Of a DNA stretch of 16,088 nucleotides, positions 1 through 6,074 are shown one piece after another. The stretch is from Clostridia bacterium. GTDB lineage: Bacteria > Bacillota > Clostridia > Oscillospirales > CAG-272. Numbering within the stretch: position 1 is the first letter of the stretch; each line of letters starts with the position of its first letter. Where the stretch lies: the NCBI GenBank assembly GCA_017408535.1, contig JAFQUL010000102.1, positions 1 to 16,088 on the forward strand, given 5' to 3'. The notes beneath the pieces are model-generated. The model ran no database searches and was not told where the DNA came from. It worked only from the letters and a program-made list of their open reading frames with translations. A program made the translations under genes and the position numbers.

Positions 1-631
1 CCCGTACCTTTCCGATTGCTGTAAGAGATATGCAGGCTTTAAGCGCCTGCTTCCTAAGCTTTTTCAGCCCTATGACCTGACCCTTGACGCACTTATCGCA
101 ACTCACGCGCATTATGACCATCTTGATATAGATGCACTTCCCATGCTTCTTGACAACGGTACCACCGTTTTCTACGGAGCTATGGATACGAGGACTGAGT
201 GTGAAAAGCTCCAAATAACCGAAAACGTTAATTATATGTCTCCGGGTGATCTTTTCCGTGTTGCGGGAGAAACAGTTACAGCAACCGCCTGCGACCACGG
301 TGAGCTTGCTCCCGATGCGGTTGGGCTTCTCCTTGAAATAGGTAAACGCAGAATTTATATTATGGGTGATACCTGTTACCGCCCCGACCTGCTTTCCGAT
401 CCCCTTTATGAGGATCTCGATCTACTTATACTGCCCATAAACGGTGCCTTTGGTAATCTGAACGAAAAAGAAGCAGCTGATGTTGCTAAAATGCTTAACC
501 CTAAACTTACCGTCCCCTGTCATTTCTGGAATTTTGCAGAGCACGGCGGCGATCCCGCAAAGTTTGCCGCGGAAATGAAGAACGGACCTGCATACAGAAT
601 AATGCGTCCGGGCGAAGGCTTTATTCTCTGA
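1..631 (+). CDS. UlaG-like metallo-beta-lactamase-fold hydrolase, 5' end cut off by the window edge
   Basis: The reading frame is open from base 2 to the TGA at 629-631, giving 209 residues of the C-terminal part; the start lies upstream of the window. Visible residues 34-41 read THAHYDHL, the HxHxDH metal-binding signature of the metallo-beta-lactamase fold. Further ligands of the fold follow in order: a CDHGE segment, an IMGDTCY segment with the bridging Asp, and a late PCHFWNFAEHGGDP segment with the last His. This pattern fits the UlaG branch, whose founder opens L-ascorbate-6-phosphate lactone in the cytoplasm, so a sugar (phospho)lactonase role is plausible. UlaG itself is about 350 residues, so over 100 residues are missing here. 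The stop lies 34 bases before the dehydrogenase ATG on the same strand, so it probably belongs to the same operon. The fold is certain; the substrate is inferred from family and context only. Confidence 0.85.
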   Translation, partial: PYLSDCCKRYAGFKRLLPKLFQPYDLTLDALIATHAHYDHLDIDALPMLLDNGTTVFYGAMDTRTECEKLQITENVNYMSPGDLFRVAGETVTATACDHGELAPDAVGLLLEIGKRRIYIMGDTCYRPDLLSDPLYEDLDLLILPINGAFGNLNEKEAADVAKMLNPKLTVPCHFWNFAEHGGDPAKFAAEMKNGPAYRIMRPGEGFIL

Positions 632-665
632 TAGATAATCACCCGAGAAAAGGAATTTGAATAAA

Positions 666-1718
666 ATGGATATGAAGGTTTTGACAGTGCTCGGCCCTAT
701 GAATGCCGAGTACAGTAATGTTCCCGCACCCGCACCCGAGGGTGATATGATAAAGATAAAGGTAATGCGTACCGGTATATGCGCTACCGATTTTGCAATA
801 TTTACCGGTGACTGCAGCTTTGTCCGCAGCGGCGAGATAGTATACCCCGTAAGATTCGGTCACGAGTTTTCGGGAATCGTCACCGAGGTGGGAGAAAATG
901 TAAAGAACTTCAAGGTCGGTGACAGAGTATATACCGATAACGGTGTCTCCTGCGGCAAGTGCGCCGACTGTCTTGACGGAAGGTACGGTGATTGCCGTAA
1001 CTCCCGTTCTGTAGGTACAGTAAACTGCTGGGAGGGCTGTTACGCCGAATATATGTATATGCCCGAGAGACACGTATACCCCATCCCGGATTCTCTGAGT
1101 TACGAGCAGGCCGCTCTTATAGAGCCTACTTCAATATCTCTTGATGCATTTACCGACGTTGAGGTAAATCCCGGTGACACCGCAGTAATTATCGGTACCG
1201 GTGCTATAGGTATGGCATCTGCATGGCTTGCTAAATATTTCGGATTTGACAAGGTGGTGCTTGTTGGCAGAAGTCCCGATAAGCTTGATATAGCGCTTAA
1301 GATAGGCGCGGACGAGGTCATCAACTCCCGTGAGACCGACCCCGTAAAGGCAGTATTCGACCTTACCGGCGGCTGCGGAGCTCAGCTTGTGGTAGAGACT
1401 TCGGGCGACAGAAGTGCACTTATAAGCGGTATCAACTTTACCGCAAAAAAGGGCAGAGTATCCGCTCTCAGCTTCTACGAGCACGATCTTGACGGAATGC
1501 CTATAGACCGTATTGTTCTCAACCGCATTACCCTCAGAGGAGGCGCGGGCTGCTTCGGCTACCCACAGAAGGTGGCAAAGATAATGACCGAGCACAAAAT
1601 AGATCTCACCCCCATTATTACCAACAGGATCAAATTTGACGATACCCTCGATTTCTTCAAGAACGAGGAGAAGTATCACAGCGGCAAGGTCAAGGCAATG
1701 GTTGTATTTGACGACTGA
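666..1718 (+). CDS. Zinc-dependent medium-chain alcohol/polyol dehydrogenase
   Basis: This 350-residue protein has the length and layout of the sorbitol/threonine dehydrogenase group. Catalytic zinc ligands are C39 (GICATDF), H66 and E67 (FGHEFSG), with E153 nearby. The structural zinc site is C96, C99, C102 and C110. The Rossmann motif GTGAIG is at 177-182. The end of the second Rossmann strand reads VLVGRSPDKL, with no acidic residue where NAD-preferring enzymes normally have Asp or Glu; Arg/Ser there hints at NADP(H). I chose ATG 666 because the AAAAGGA at 648-654 lies 11 bases upstream; a TTG at 657 would sit only 2 bases behind it, and ATG 672 is also possible. It likely oxidises a sugar or polyol, or reduces the aldehyde product of the downstream aldolase. 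The family is secure; the substrate is unknown. Confidence 0.92.
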   Translation: MDMKVLTVLGPMNAEYSNVPAPAPEGDMIKIKVMRTGICATDFAIFTGDCSFVRSGEIVYPVRFGHEFSGIVTEVGENVKNFKVGDRVYTDNGVSCGKCADCLDGRYGDCRNSRSVGTVNCWEGCYAEYMYMPERHVYPIPDSLSYEQAALIEPTSISLDAFTDVEVNPGDTAVIIGTGAIGMASAWLAKYFGFDKVVLVGRSPDKLDIALKIGADEVINSRETDPVKAVFDLTGGCGAQLVVETSGDRSALISGINFTAKKGRVSALSFYEHDLDGMPIDRIVLNRITLRGGAGCFGYPQKVAKIMTEHKIDLTPIITNRIKFDDTLDFFKNEEKYHSGKVKAMVVFDD

Positions 1719-1746
1719 AAATAAACAAGTCAGAAAGGATAGTAAA

Positions 1747-2175
1747 ATGGAAAAACTTAAGCCCCTTTCGGTAGCGGTGGACAAGGTCCGTCCCCTCCTT
1801 TTCGGAGAAAGCTACGAATCAAGAATGATACTTGACCACGTTATTACAGGACGTGACAACGTGATCCAGATAAACCACGGCACAGTAAAGGCAGGTTACG
1901 CTCTCGGCGGCGGAGTACATGAGGATGACGAGATATATTACATTCTCAGCGGTAAGGGCAAGCTTCAGCTTGACGATGAGATAATCGACGTGTTCCCGAA
2001 TCAGGTCATCTTTATTCCCGCGGGAGTATATCATGCTCTTGATAACCGTGAGTCAAGCGAGGATATGACCATACTTACCTTCTGGAGAGACTGGAGAATG
2101 AATGAGGCCTATACTGAGAGACTCAACCAGTGGGGAAAGTCATTTATGACTGTTGATGAAGCAGAAGAAAAATAA
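1747..2175 (+). CDS. Single-domain cupin protein
   Basis: This 142-residue protein has both cupin motifs. Motif 1 is GGGVHEDDEIYYILSGKG, in which the usual HxH is reduced to a single His followed by acidic residues. Motif 2 is IPAGVYHALDN, with the Pro, Gly, His and Asn of the consensus. The metal site would be one His and Glu from motif 1 plus the motif 2 His. Such small cytoplasmic cupins in sugar operons act as isomerases, epimerases, lyases or sugar-binding proteins; nothing here chooses among these. ATG 1747 follows AGAAAGGA at 1732-1739 with good spacing. The frame stays open upstream into the dehydrogenase gene, but that part reads as off-frame shadow. The gene lies 28 bases after the dehydrogenase stop and 29 bases before the deoC-like ATG, so it is cotranscribed. 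Confidence 0.9.
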   Translation: MEKLKPLSVAVDKVRPLLFGESYESRMILDHVITGRDNVIQINHGTVKAGYALGGGVHEDDEIYYILSGKGKLQLDDEIIDVFPNQVIFIPAGVYHALDNRESSEDMTILTFWRDWRMNEAYTERLNQWGKSFMTVDEAEEK

Positions 2176-2204
2176 GATAATAATAAAAAAGGAGTATATA
2201 AAAA

Positions 2205-2867
2205 ATGGATATCAAGCTTAACAAGATGGTGGATCACACCATACTCAAGACCTTCGCTCAGGAAGAGCACATCGAGACCCTTTGCGCTGATGCAAAGAAG
2301 TATGATTTTGCTTCCGTATGTATCAACCCCTACAATATCCCTCTTGCAAAGAAGCTTCTTGAGGGTACTGACGTAAAGGTTTGCACCGTAATTGGATTCC
2401 CTCTCGGTGCAAACACCACCAAGATCAAGGTTGCAGAGACCGAGGATGCATATGATATGGGCTGTGATGAGTTCGATATGGTCATCAACGTAGGCGCACT
2501 CAAGGACGGTAAGTACGATTACGTACGCGACGAGATCAAGGCAGTTGTTGAGGCTGCAAAGGGCCGCACCGTAAAGGTTATCATCGAGACCTTCTTCCTT
2601 ACCGATGAAGAGAAGGTTAAGGCAGTTGAGCTGTCCTGTGAGGCAGGCGCTCACTTTGTAAAGACCTGCACCGGCTTTAACGAGGGTATCGCTACCGTTC
2701 ACGATATCGAGCTTATGAGAAAGACCGCTACCCCCGAGGTAAAGGTAAAGGCTTCCTCCGGTATCAAGACCTACGCAGATGCAAAGGCCCTTATCGAGGT
2801 TGGCGCAGAGCGTCTCGGCACCTCCTCCGGCGCAAAGATCTTAGCTGAGGCAGAGGCACAGAAATAA
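2205..2867 (+). CDS. deoC: Deoxyribose-phosphate aldolase family protein (DeoC)
   Basis: This 220-residue TIM-barrel class I aldolase matches DeoC in length. The known enzyme splits 2-deoxy-D-ribose 5-phosphate into glyceraldehyde-3-phosphate and acetaldehyde in the cytoplasm. The Schiff-base lysine is K153 in FVKTCTGF, the second active-site lysine is K182 in VKASSGI, and the acid/base Asp is D91 in EFDMVINVG. The phosphate-binding end includes GTSSG at 205-209. Two positions differ from the common family pattern as I know it: Cys in place of Ser in KTSTGF, and Ser in place of Gly in KASGGI, next to the phosphate site. This may be drift or an altered substrate. ATG 2205 follows AAAAAAGGAG at 2185-2194. 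Codons such as AAG, GAG and GCA are frequent, as in the ATP synthase and ferritin genes, which suggests strong expression. The gene sits between the cupin and the sugar kinase. Confidence 0.93.
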   Translation: MDIKLNKMVDHTILKTFAQEEHIETLCADAKKYDFASVCINPYNIPLAKKLLEGTDVKVCTVIGFPLGANTTKIKVAETEDAYDMGCDEFDMVINVGALKDGKYDYVRDEIKAVVEAAKGRTVKVIIETFFLTDEEKVKAVELSCEAGAHFVKTCTGFNEGIATVHDIELMRKTATPEVKVKASSGIKTYADAKALIEVGAERLGTSSGAKILAEAEAQK

Positions 2868-2899
2868 TCATACAAAAATAAAAGAAGGTCGTAACTCAA

Positions 2900-3832
2900 A
2901 TGAAAAAAGTAGTAGTTGTCGGCAGTCTCAATTTTGATATAGCCGTATATACCCCCAGATTCTCCACTCCCGGCGAGTCTGTTCTCGGCAATTCGGTAGT
3001 GCTCGGTGTAGGCGGCAAGGGTTCAAACCAGGCGACCGCCGTACACAGAAGCGGTGCTGAGGTCATAATGATAGGTCAGGTAGGCCGTGACTTTATGGCC
3101 GAACTGCTTCATAAGCATTACGTAAATGAGGGTATGAGCGAGAAGTACATCACTACCACCGATGAGGCTGAGACAGGCTCGGGCGTCATTGAGATAGAGC
3201 CCTCGGGACAGAACAGCATTATCGTGGTCAAGGGTGCCAACGGCACTCTCTGTGACGAGAACGTCCGTGCGGCAGAGGAAGAATTCGCCTCAGCCGACGT
3301 GGTGCTGACTCAGCTTGAAACAGGCTTTTCCTCTATTGAGGAGGCCAAGCGTCTTGCAAAAAAATACGGGAAACCTTTTATAATCAATCCCGCTCCCCAT
3401 CAGCCTATTCCCAACGGACTTTTCGAGGGTGTAGATTATCTTACTCCCAATGAGACCGAATGCGAGTATTTCTCGGGAGTTACTGTAACGGATGAGGAGA
3501 GCGCATCCCGCGCGGCAGACAAGCTCCTTTCAATGGGTGTAAAGAATGTTATCATCACTCTTGGCAAGGCCGGTGTGTACTATGCGGGAGAGAACGGCAG
3601 AATGCTGGTTCCAACAACTGATCTTAAATCTGTTGACAGCACAGGAGCAGGCGACGCCTTTAACGGTGCCTTTGCAGTAGCTGTTGCTGAAAAAATGGAT
3701 ACCGAAACTGCGCTTAAATTTGCAAACTGCGTGGCTTCTATATCCGTTACCCGTAAGGGTGCATCAAACACTATGCCTTACCGTCACGAGACGGATAAGC
3801 TGCTTTCCGATTTTTACGGAATAACCCTTTAA
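2900..3832 (+). CDS. rbsK: PfkB-family sugar kinase, ribokinase type
   Basis: This 310-residue protein has the usual ribokinase length. The N-terminal substrate motif GVGGKGSNQA (37-46) matches the GGKGANQA of ribokinases. NPAP at 163-166 and TPNETE at 182-187 follow. The C-terminal PfkB signature DSTGAGDAFNG (246-256) has the anion hole and the catalytic base D252. It phosphorylates a furanose sugar, probably ribose or 2-deoxyribose, in the cytoplasm using ATP. Next to a DeoC-type aldolase, deoxyribokinase is an attractive reading, since it would make the aldolase substrate; sequence alone does not separate this from ribokinase. ATG 2900 lies 32 bases after the deoC stop, behind AAGAAGG at 2882-2888. 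It is the last gene of the operon, six bases before a strong terminator stem. Confidence 0.9.
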   Translation: MKKVVVVGSLNFDIAVYTPRFSTPGESVLGNSVVLGVGGKGSNQATAVHRSGAEVIMIGQVGRDFMAELLHKHYVNEGMSEKYITTTDEAETGSGVIEIEPSGQNSIIVVKGANGTLCDENVRAAEEEFASADVVLTQLETGFSSIEEAKRLAKKYGKPFIINPAPHQPIPNGLFEGVDYLTPNETECEYFSGVTVTDEESASRAADKLLSMGVKNVIITLGKAGVYYAGENGRMLVPTTDLKSVDSTGAGDAFNGAFAVAVAEKMDTETALKFANCVASISVTRKGASNTMPYRHETDKLLSDFYGITL

Positions 3833-3837
3833 TACTA

Positions 3838-3879
3838 AAAAGCTCCCGATATTGCCTTGCGGCAGTATCGGGAGCTTTT
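3838..3879. terminator. Bidirectional intrinsic terminator between convergent genes
   Basis: The arms AAAAGCTCCCGATATTGCC (3838-3856) and GGCAGTATCGGGAGCTTTT (3861-3879) pair along their whole length with one G-U pair and enclose a TTGC loop. A-run and T-run flanks allow it to work on both strands. It closes the catabolic operon and also the minus-strand gene that ends at 3910. Confidence 0.93.
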
Positions 3880-3909
3880 ACTCTTTCGGAAAATAAATAT
3901 CTGTACCGA

Positions 3910-4092
3910 TCAGTTCTGCTTTCTTACCATCTTGTACTCATCGTAGTGACGGTAGTAGGGACAGCTTTTTACCTTTCGGGACACGTATTTTTCATATTCA
4001 TCTTCATCAAGACTTACGTTACATTCATAACTGTCGGTGAACTCGTCATAATCGTAGTGCTCACAGTCCTCGCACTGTACACGCCCTGCCAT
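3910..4092 (-). CDS. Small four-cysteine acidic protein, probably DUF6472 family
   Basis: This 60-residue protein is rich in Asp, Glu and Tyr. It has a CEDC pair (C7, C10), a single C24 in YECNV and C44 in SCPYYRHYDEY, and ends in MVRKQN. The spaced cysteines suggest a small zinc-ribbon-like metal site. From memory, the pattern (a C-x2-C start, a DEDE stretch, a CPYY...DEY...VRKQ ending) is that of the uncharacterised clostridial family DUF6472; I cannot check this here. The gene has its own promoter and a textbook AAAGGAGG ribosome site 8 bases before the start, so it is clearly expressed on its own. It is divergent from the coiled-coil/ybaK unit and convergent with the catabolic operon. No function is known to me. 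Confidence 0.85.
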   Translation of the reverse strand: MAGRVQCEDCEHYDYDEFTDSYECNVSLDEDEYEKYVSRKVKSCPYYRHYDEYKMVRKQN

Positions 4093-4122
4093 TTTTACCG
4101 CCTCCTTTTTTTACTGTCAGAT

Positions 4123-4151
4123 ATTATACCATAACGGGGAGGAAAAAACAA
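4123..4151 (-). promoter_or_regulatory. Sigma-A promoter for the four-cysteine protein gene
   Basis: On the minus strand, -35 TTGTTT (4146-4151) and -10 TATAAT (4123-4128) are separated by 17 bases. A TGG just before the -10 box gives an extended -10 (TGGTATAAT). The start codon lies about 25 bases beyond the predicted transcript start. Confidence 0.75.
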
Positions 4152-4187
4152 CGGTAAAATTCAATTCCCGAAAAAACTGTCTTTCTG

Positions 4188-4216
4188 TTGACAATAGATA
4201 CGTATTATGGTAAAAT
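4188..4216 (+). promoter_or_regulatory. Sigma-A promoter for the coiled-coil/ybaK unit
   Basis: TTGACA (4188-4193) and TAAAAT (4211-4216) are separated by 17 bases. Transcription would start near 4223, about 27 bases before the GTG start at 4250. The promoter is divergent from the one at 4123-4151. Confidence 0.82.
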
Positions 4217-4249
4217 ATGGAAAACATCTGTGAACAAGAGGTGTAATGA

Positions 4250-4513
4250 GTGAAAAGAAGGACAGGGAAAGAAATTAGCCGGCTGAACGGAGAGATACTG
4301 TCCCGCGAAAGAAAGCGGGATGAAATATCGGCAGAACTGTTTACCTCCGATAGTGACGGGAGGGCAGTGGCCGTTTCCGCCTTTTCCGATTGTTCGGACG
4401 AGATAGAGGAGCTGAGAGAAGAGATCGAGCTCATTCTTTCTGATGAATTTGAAAAAGAGGTTGCTAAATATGGCAAAGACAGAAGACAAAACAAACGTAA
4501 TGCGCATACTTGA
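4250..4513 (+). CDS. Small coiled-coil protein of unknown function
   Basis: This 87-residue charged protein starts with GTG at 4250, placed 6 bases after AAGAGGTG (4236-4243) and directly downstream of a good promoter. Two helical, Glu/Arg/Lys-rich stretches (about residues 4-30 and 48-72) are joined by a Ser/Asp linker and look like a coiled-coil hairpin. It has no signal peptide or membrane segment. Its last 14 codons overlap the start of the ybaK gene in another frame (44 shared bases), and the end (DRRQNKRNAHT) is basic, as expected for a tail read from another gene's frame. The promoter, ribosome site and codon choice favour a real gene. The overlap suggests translational coupling with ybaK, or a tail extended after loss of an earlier stop. 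I do not recognise the family. Confidence 0.65.
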   Translation: MKRRTGKEISRLNGEILSRERKRDEISAELFTSDSDGRAVAVSAFSDCSDEIEELREEIELILSDEFEKEVAKYGKDRRQNKRNAHT

Positions 4514-4958
4514 TGCGAAAAAGATAAAATACCTTTCATACGAGTACGATAACTCAAGAGCAATGTCAGGTGATGAGATCGCAGAGATTCTCGGAAAGGA
4601 CCCGGCTACTGTGTTTAAGACCCTGGTGACAGTGGGGAAATCCGGCAACCACTACGTATTCGACGTACCGGTTCTCTGTGAGCTTGATCTGAAAAAGGCG
4701 GCCGCAGCAGTAGGTGAGAAGTCTGTTGAGATGATTCGTCAGGCAGAGCTGTTGCCTCTTACCGGCTATATTCACGGCGGCTGTTCTCCGATCGGTATGA
4801 AAAAGTTTTTCCGCACTACTTTCCACGCTACAGCAGAGACGCTTGACACCCTTTGCTTCAGTGCAGGCAAAATAGGCAGACAGGTCGAGATGGCACCTGA
4901 GGAGCTGATGAAGGTCATCCGTTTCAGTTATGCCGACATAATCAAGGATAACAGATAA
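4470..4958 (+). CDS. ybaK: YbaK/EbsC-type aminoacyl-tRNA deacylase, Cys-tRNA(Pro) type
   Basis: This 162-residue protein belongs to the YbaK/ProX trans-editing domain family, which hydrolyses mischarged tRNAs, typically Cys-tRNA(Pro), in the cytoplasm. The N-terminal KTNVMRILDAKKI and the middle VFKTLV, with the conserved lysine (K50), are typical. GYIHGGCSPIGMKK (99-112) is the hallmark loop of the family. ATG 4470 is preferred: AAAGAGG at 4454-4460 lies 9 bases upstream and the protein then begins MAKTEDKTNVM, as YbaK homologues do. An earlier TTG in the same frame (4443) has no support. The gene overlaps the coiled-coil gene by 44 bases and is probably translated from the same mRNA. No terminator is visible after it. 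Confidence 0.93.
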   Translation: MAKTEDKTNVMRILDAKKIKYLSYEYDNSRAMSGDEIAEILGKDPATVFKTLVTVGKSGNHYVFDVPVLCELDLKKAAAAVGEKSVEMIRQAELLPLTGYIHGGCSPIGMKKFFRTTFHATAETLDTLCFSAGKIGRQVEMAPEELMKVIRFSYADIIKDNR

Positions 4959-5008
4959 TAGCACTGCAGGCTATCCGGGCTGTCTGAATGTAATTATCCT
5001 TGCCTTCG

Positions 5009-5037
5009 TTGACAAAGGACAGCTTTTAGTGTATCAT
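5009..5037 (+). promoter_or_regulatory. Sigma-A promoter for the HAD phosphatase gene
   Basis: TTGACA (5009-5014) and TATCAT (5032-5037) are separated by 17 bases. The predicted transcript starts near 5044, leaving a leader of about 140 bases before the gene. The rest of the 4959-5183 gap holds no convincing gene. Confidence 0.72.
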
Positions 5038-5075
5038 TAACGTGTGTGTTCCTGTTTCCGTTTTTTCGAAGGAAT

Positions 5076-5118
5076 GACAGCCGGTTTTAGGAGCGCGGAT
5101 ACCGTTGTTCCGGCTTTC
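5076..5118 (+). other. Possible hairpin in the leader of the HAD gene
   Basis: GACAGCCGG (5076-5084) can pair with CCGGCTTTC (5110-5118) with one mismatch. A small inner stem CGG/CCG (5096-5098 with 5102-5104) sits in the loop. There is no T-tract, so it is not an intrinsic terminator. It matches no riboswitch I know and could be chance. Confidence 0.3.
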
Positions 5119-5183
5119 AGCAACGTCAGTGTCCCCCGTAACCCGATGCAGGATCATATTATCAGCAGAGTGGAGTAAATATT

Positions 5184-5744
5184 TTGAACGTATACGATTT
5201 TGATAAAACTATATCTTTTCACGATTCTACCGAGAGGTTCTATTTCTTTTGTCTGAAAAAGAAGCCGTCTCTTATCCGTTTTCTTCCTATGCAGGGATAT
5301 TATGCCCTCGGCTTTGCCATGAAGCTGATGAAAAAAACTCAGTTCAAGGAAAAGTTCTACAGGGTATTCAGCGGCATTCCGGATATTGATTCTTTTGTCG
5401 AAGAGTTTTGGCGCGAGAATATTTCGGATATAAAGGACTGGTACAGGAAAAACAGACGTGACGATGACGTTGTTATTTCCGCTTCTCCCGAGTTTCTTCT
5501 TGCACCTATATGCAAGGAACTGGGGGTTGGGACGCTCATCGCTTCCCGGGTCGATAAGAAAACGGGGAAATACACGGGAGAGAACTGCTATGGGGAGGAG
5601 AAGGTCCTCAGATACAGAGAGATATTCGGTGACAGCGAGATAGACGAATTCTATTCCGACTCATATTCCGATACCCCCCTTGCAAAGCTGGCAAGGAGGG
5701 CCTATATCGTTAAAGACGAAGAGCTTTCCGAATGGGTGTTCTGA
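5184..5744 (+). CDS. HAD-IB family phosphatase, SerB-like
   Basis: This 186-residue protein belongs to the haloacid dehalogenase superfamily, subfamily IB (phosphoserine-phosphatase-like). Motif I is DFDKT (5-9) with nucleophile D5 and acid/base D7. Motif II is VVISASPEF (96-104). The motif III lysine is K140 in GEEKVLR, and the motif IV acids are D159 and D163 in YSDSYSDTPL. A helical, basic cap (about 20-60) with KKKPSLIRF and FAMKLMKK lies between motifs I and II and might contact membrane or a phospholipid head group. The start is TTG at 5184, because homologues begin MNVYDFD right at motif I and GGAG (5172-5175) lies 8 bases upstream. A phosphomonoester is the expected substrate; its identity is unknown. 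It has its own promoter and a long leader. Confidence 0.9.
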   Translation: MNVYDFDKTISFHDSTERFYFFCLKKKPSLIRFLPMQGYYALGFAMKLMKKTQFKEKFYRVFSGIPDIDSFVEEFWRENISDIKDWYRKNRRDDDVVISASPEFLLAPICKELGVGTLIASRVDKKTGKYTGENCYGEEKVLRYREIFGDSEIDEFYSDSYSDTPLAKLARRAYIVKDEELSEWVF

Positions 5745-5772
5745 TTTTCGGCTGAGTTATTTGCAGCTCTAC

Positions 5773-5801
5773 TTGAAAAATAAAGCTTGCTGTGATATAA
5801 T
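5773..5801 (+). promoter_or_regulatory. Sigma-A promoter with extended -10 for the membrane-protein pair
   Basis: TTGAAA (5773-5778) and TATAAT (5796-5801) are separated by 17 bases, and TGA before the -10 box completes TGNTATAAT. The start codon at 5837 lies about 30 bases after the predicted transcript start. Confidence 0.82.
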
Positions 5802-5836
5802 TTTTCTAAGGTATTTTAGCAAAAGGAGAAAAACTG

Positions 5837-6067
5837 ATGCTTGAAGAGATTTTTCCGTTCAGCTTCAGGGTGCGTAATACGCTCTATCTGGTAGCTGTAA
5901 TTCTGGTATATCTGTTTCTTCCCATATTTATCGGAGTTGTAGGCAGTATTGCTGCCGCTGTCCCCTATGTTTCTGCGGTGCTTGTGCTGTTGCTTGTTGT
6001 GGTGACCACCTACTCGGTAGGCGGTATCGTTACGGCACTGCTGTTCTATTTCGGCAAGATCGGGTGA
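5837..6067 (+). CDS. Small two-helix membrane protein, unknown function
   Basis: This 76-residue hydrophobic protein starts with a short amphipathic segment MLEEIFPFSFRVRN, followed by two long membrane helices (about 16-42 and 44-70) joined at a Pro, and ends in FGKIG. The ribosome site AAAAGGAG (5820-5827) is strong and the promoter upstream is near consensus, so the gene is real. The FPFSF start followed by two helices recalls short uncharacterised clostridial membrane proteins, but I cannot name a family. Its stop is 7 bases before the next gene, a four-helix membrane protein, so the two are probably cotranslated and may act together in the membrane. Confidence 0.78.
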   Translation: MLEEIFPFSFRVRNTLYLVAVILVYLFLPIFIGVVGSIAAAVPYVSAVLVLLLVVVTTYSVGGIVTALLFYFGKIG

Positions 6068-6074
6068 TCCTGCC

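Noticed and set aside
639..1073. Long open frames on the minus strand opposite the dehydrogenase (also 1131-1784), cupin and deoC genes
   Set aside because: They lie fully opposite genes with complete catalytic motifs, have no ribosome sites or family features, and arise from the codon bias of the plus-strand genes.
4135..4648. Overlapping Ser- and Phe-rich minus-strand frames opposite the coiled-coil and ybaK genes
   Set aside because: Low-complexity composition typical of antisense translation, covering a divergent promoter region; no ribosome site.
5074..5178. 34-codon frame MTAGFRSADTVV... in the HAD leader, as a separate gene
   Set aside because: AAGGA touches the ATG with no spacing, and the product has no recognisable feature; kept only as a note in the leader finding.
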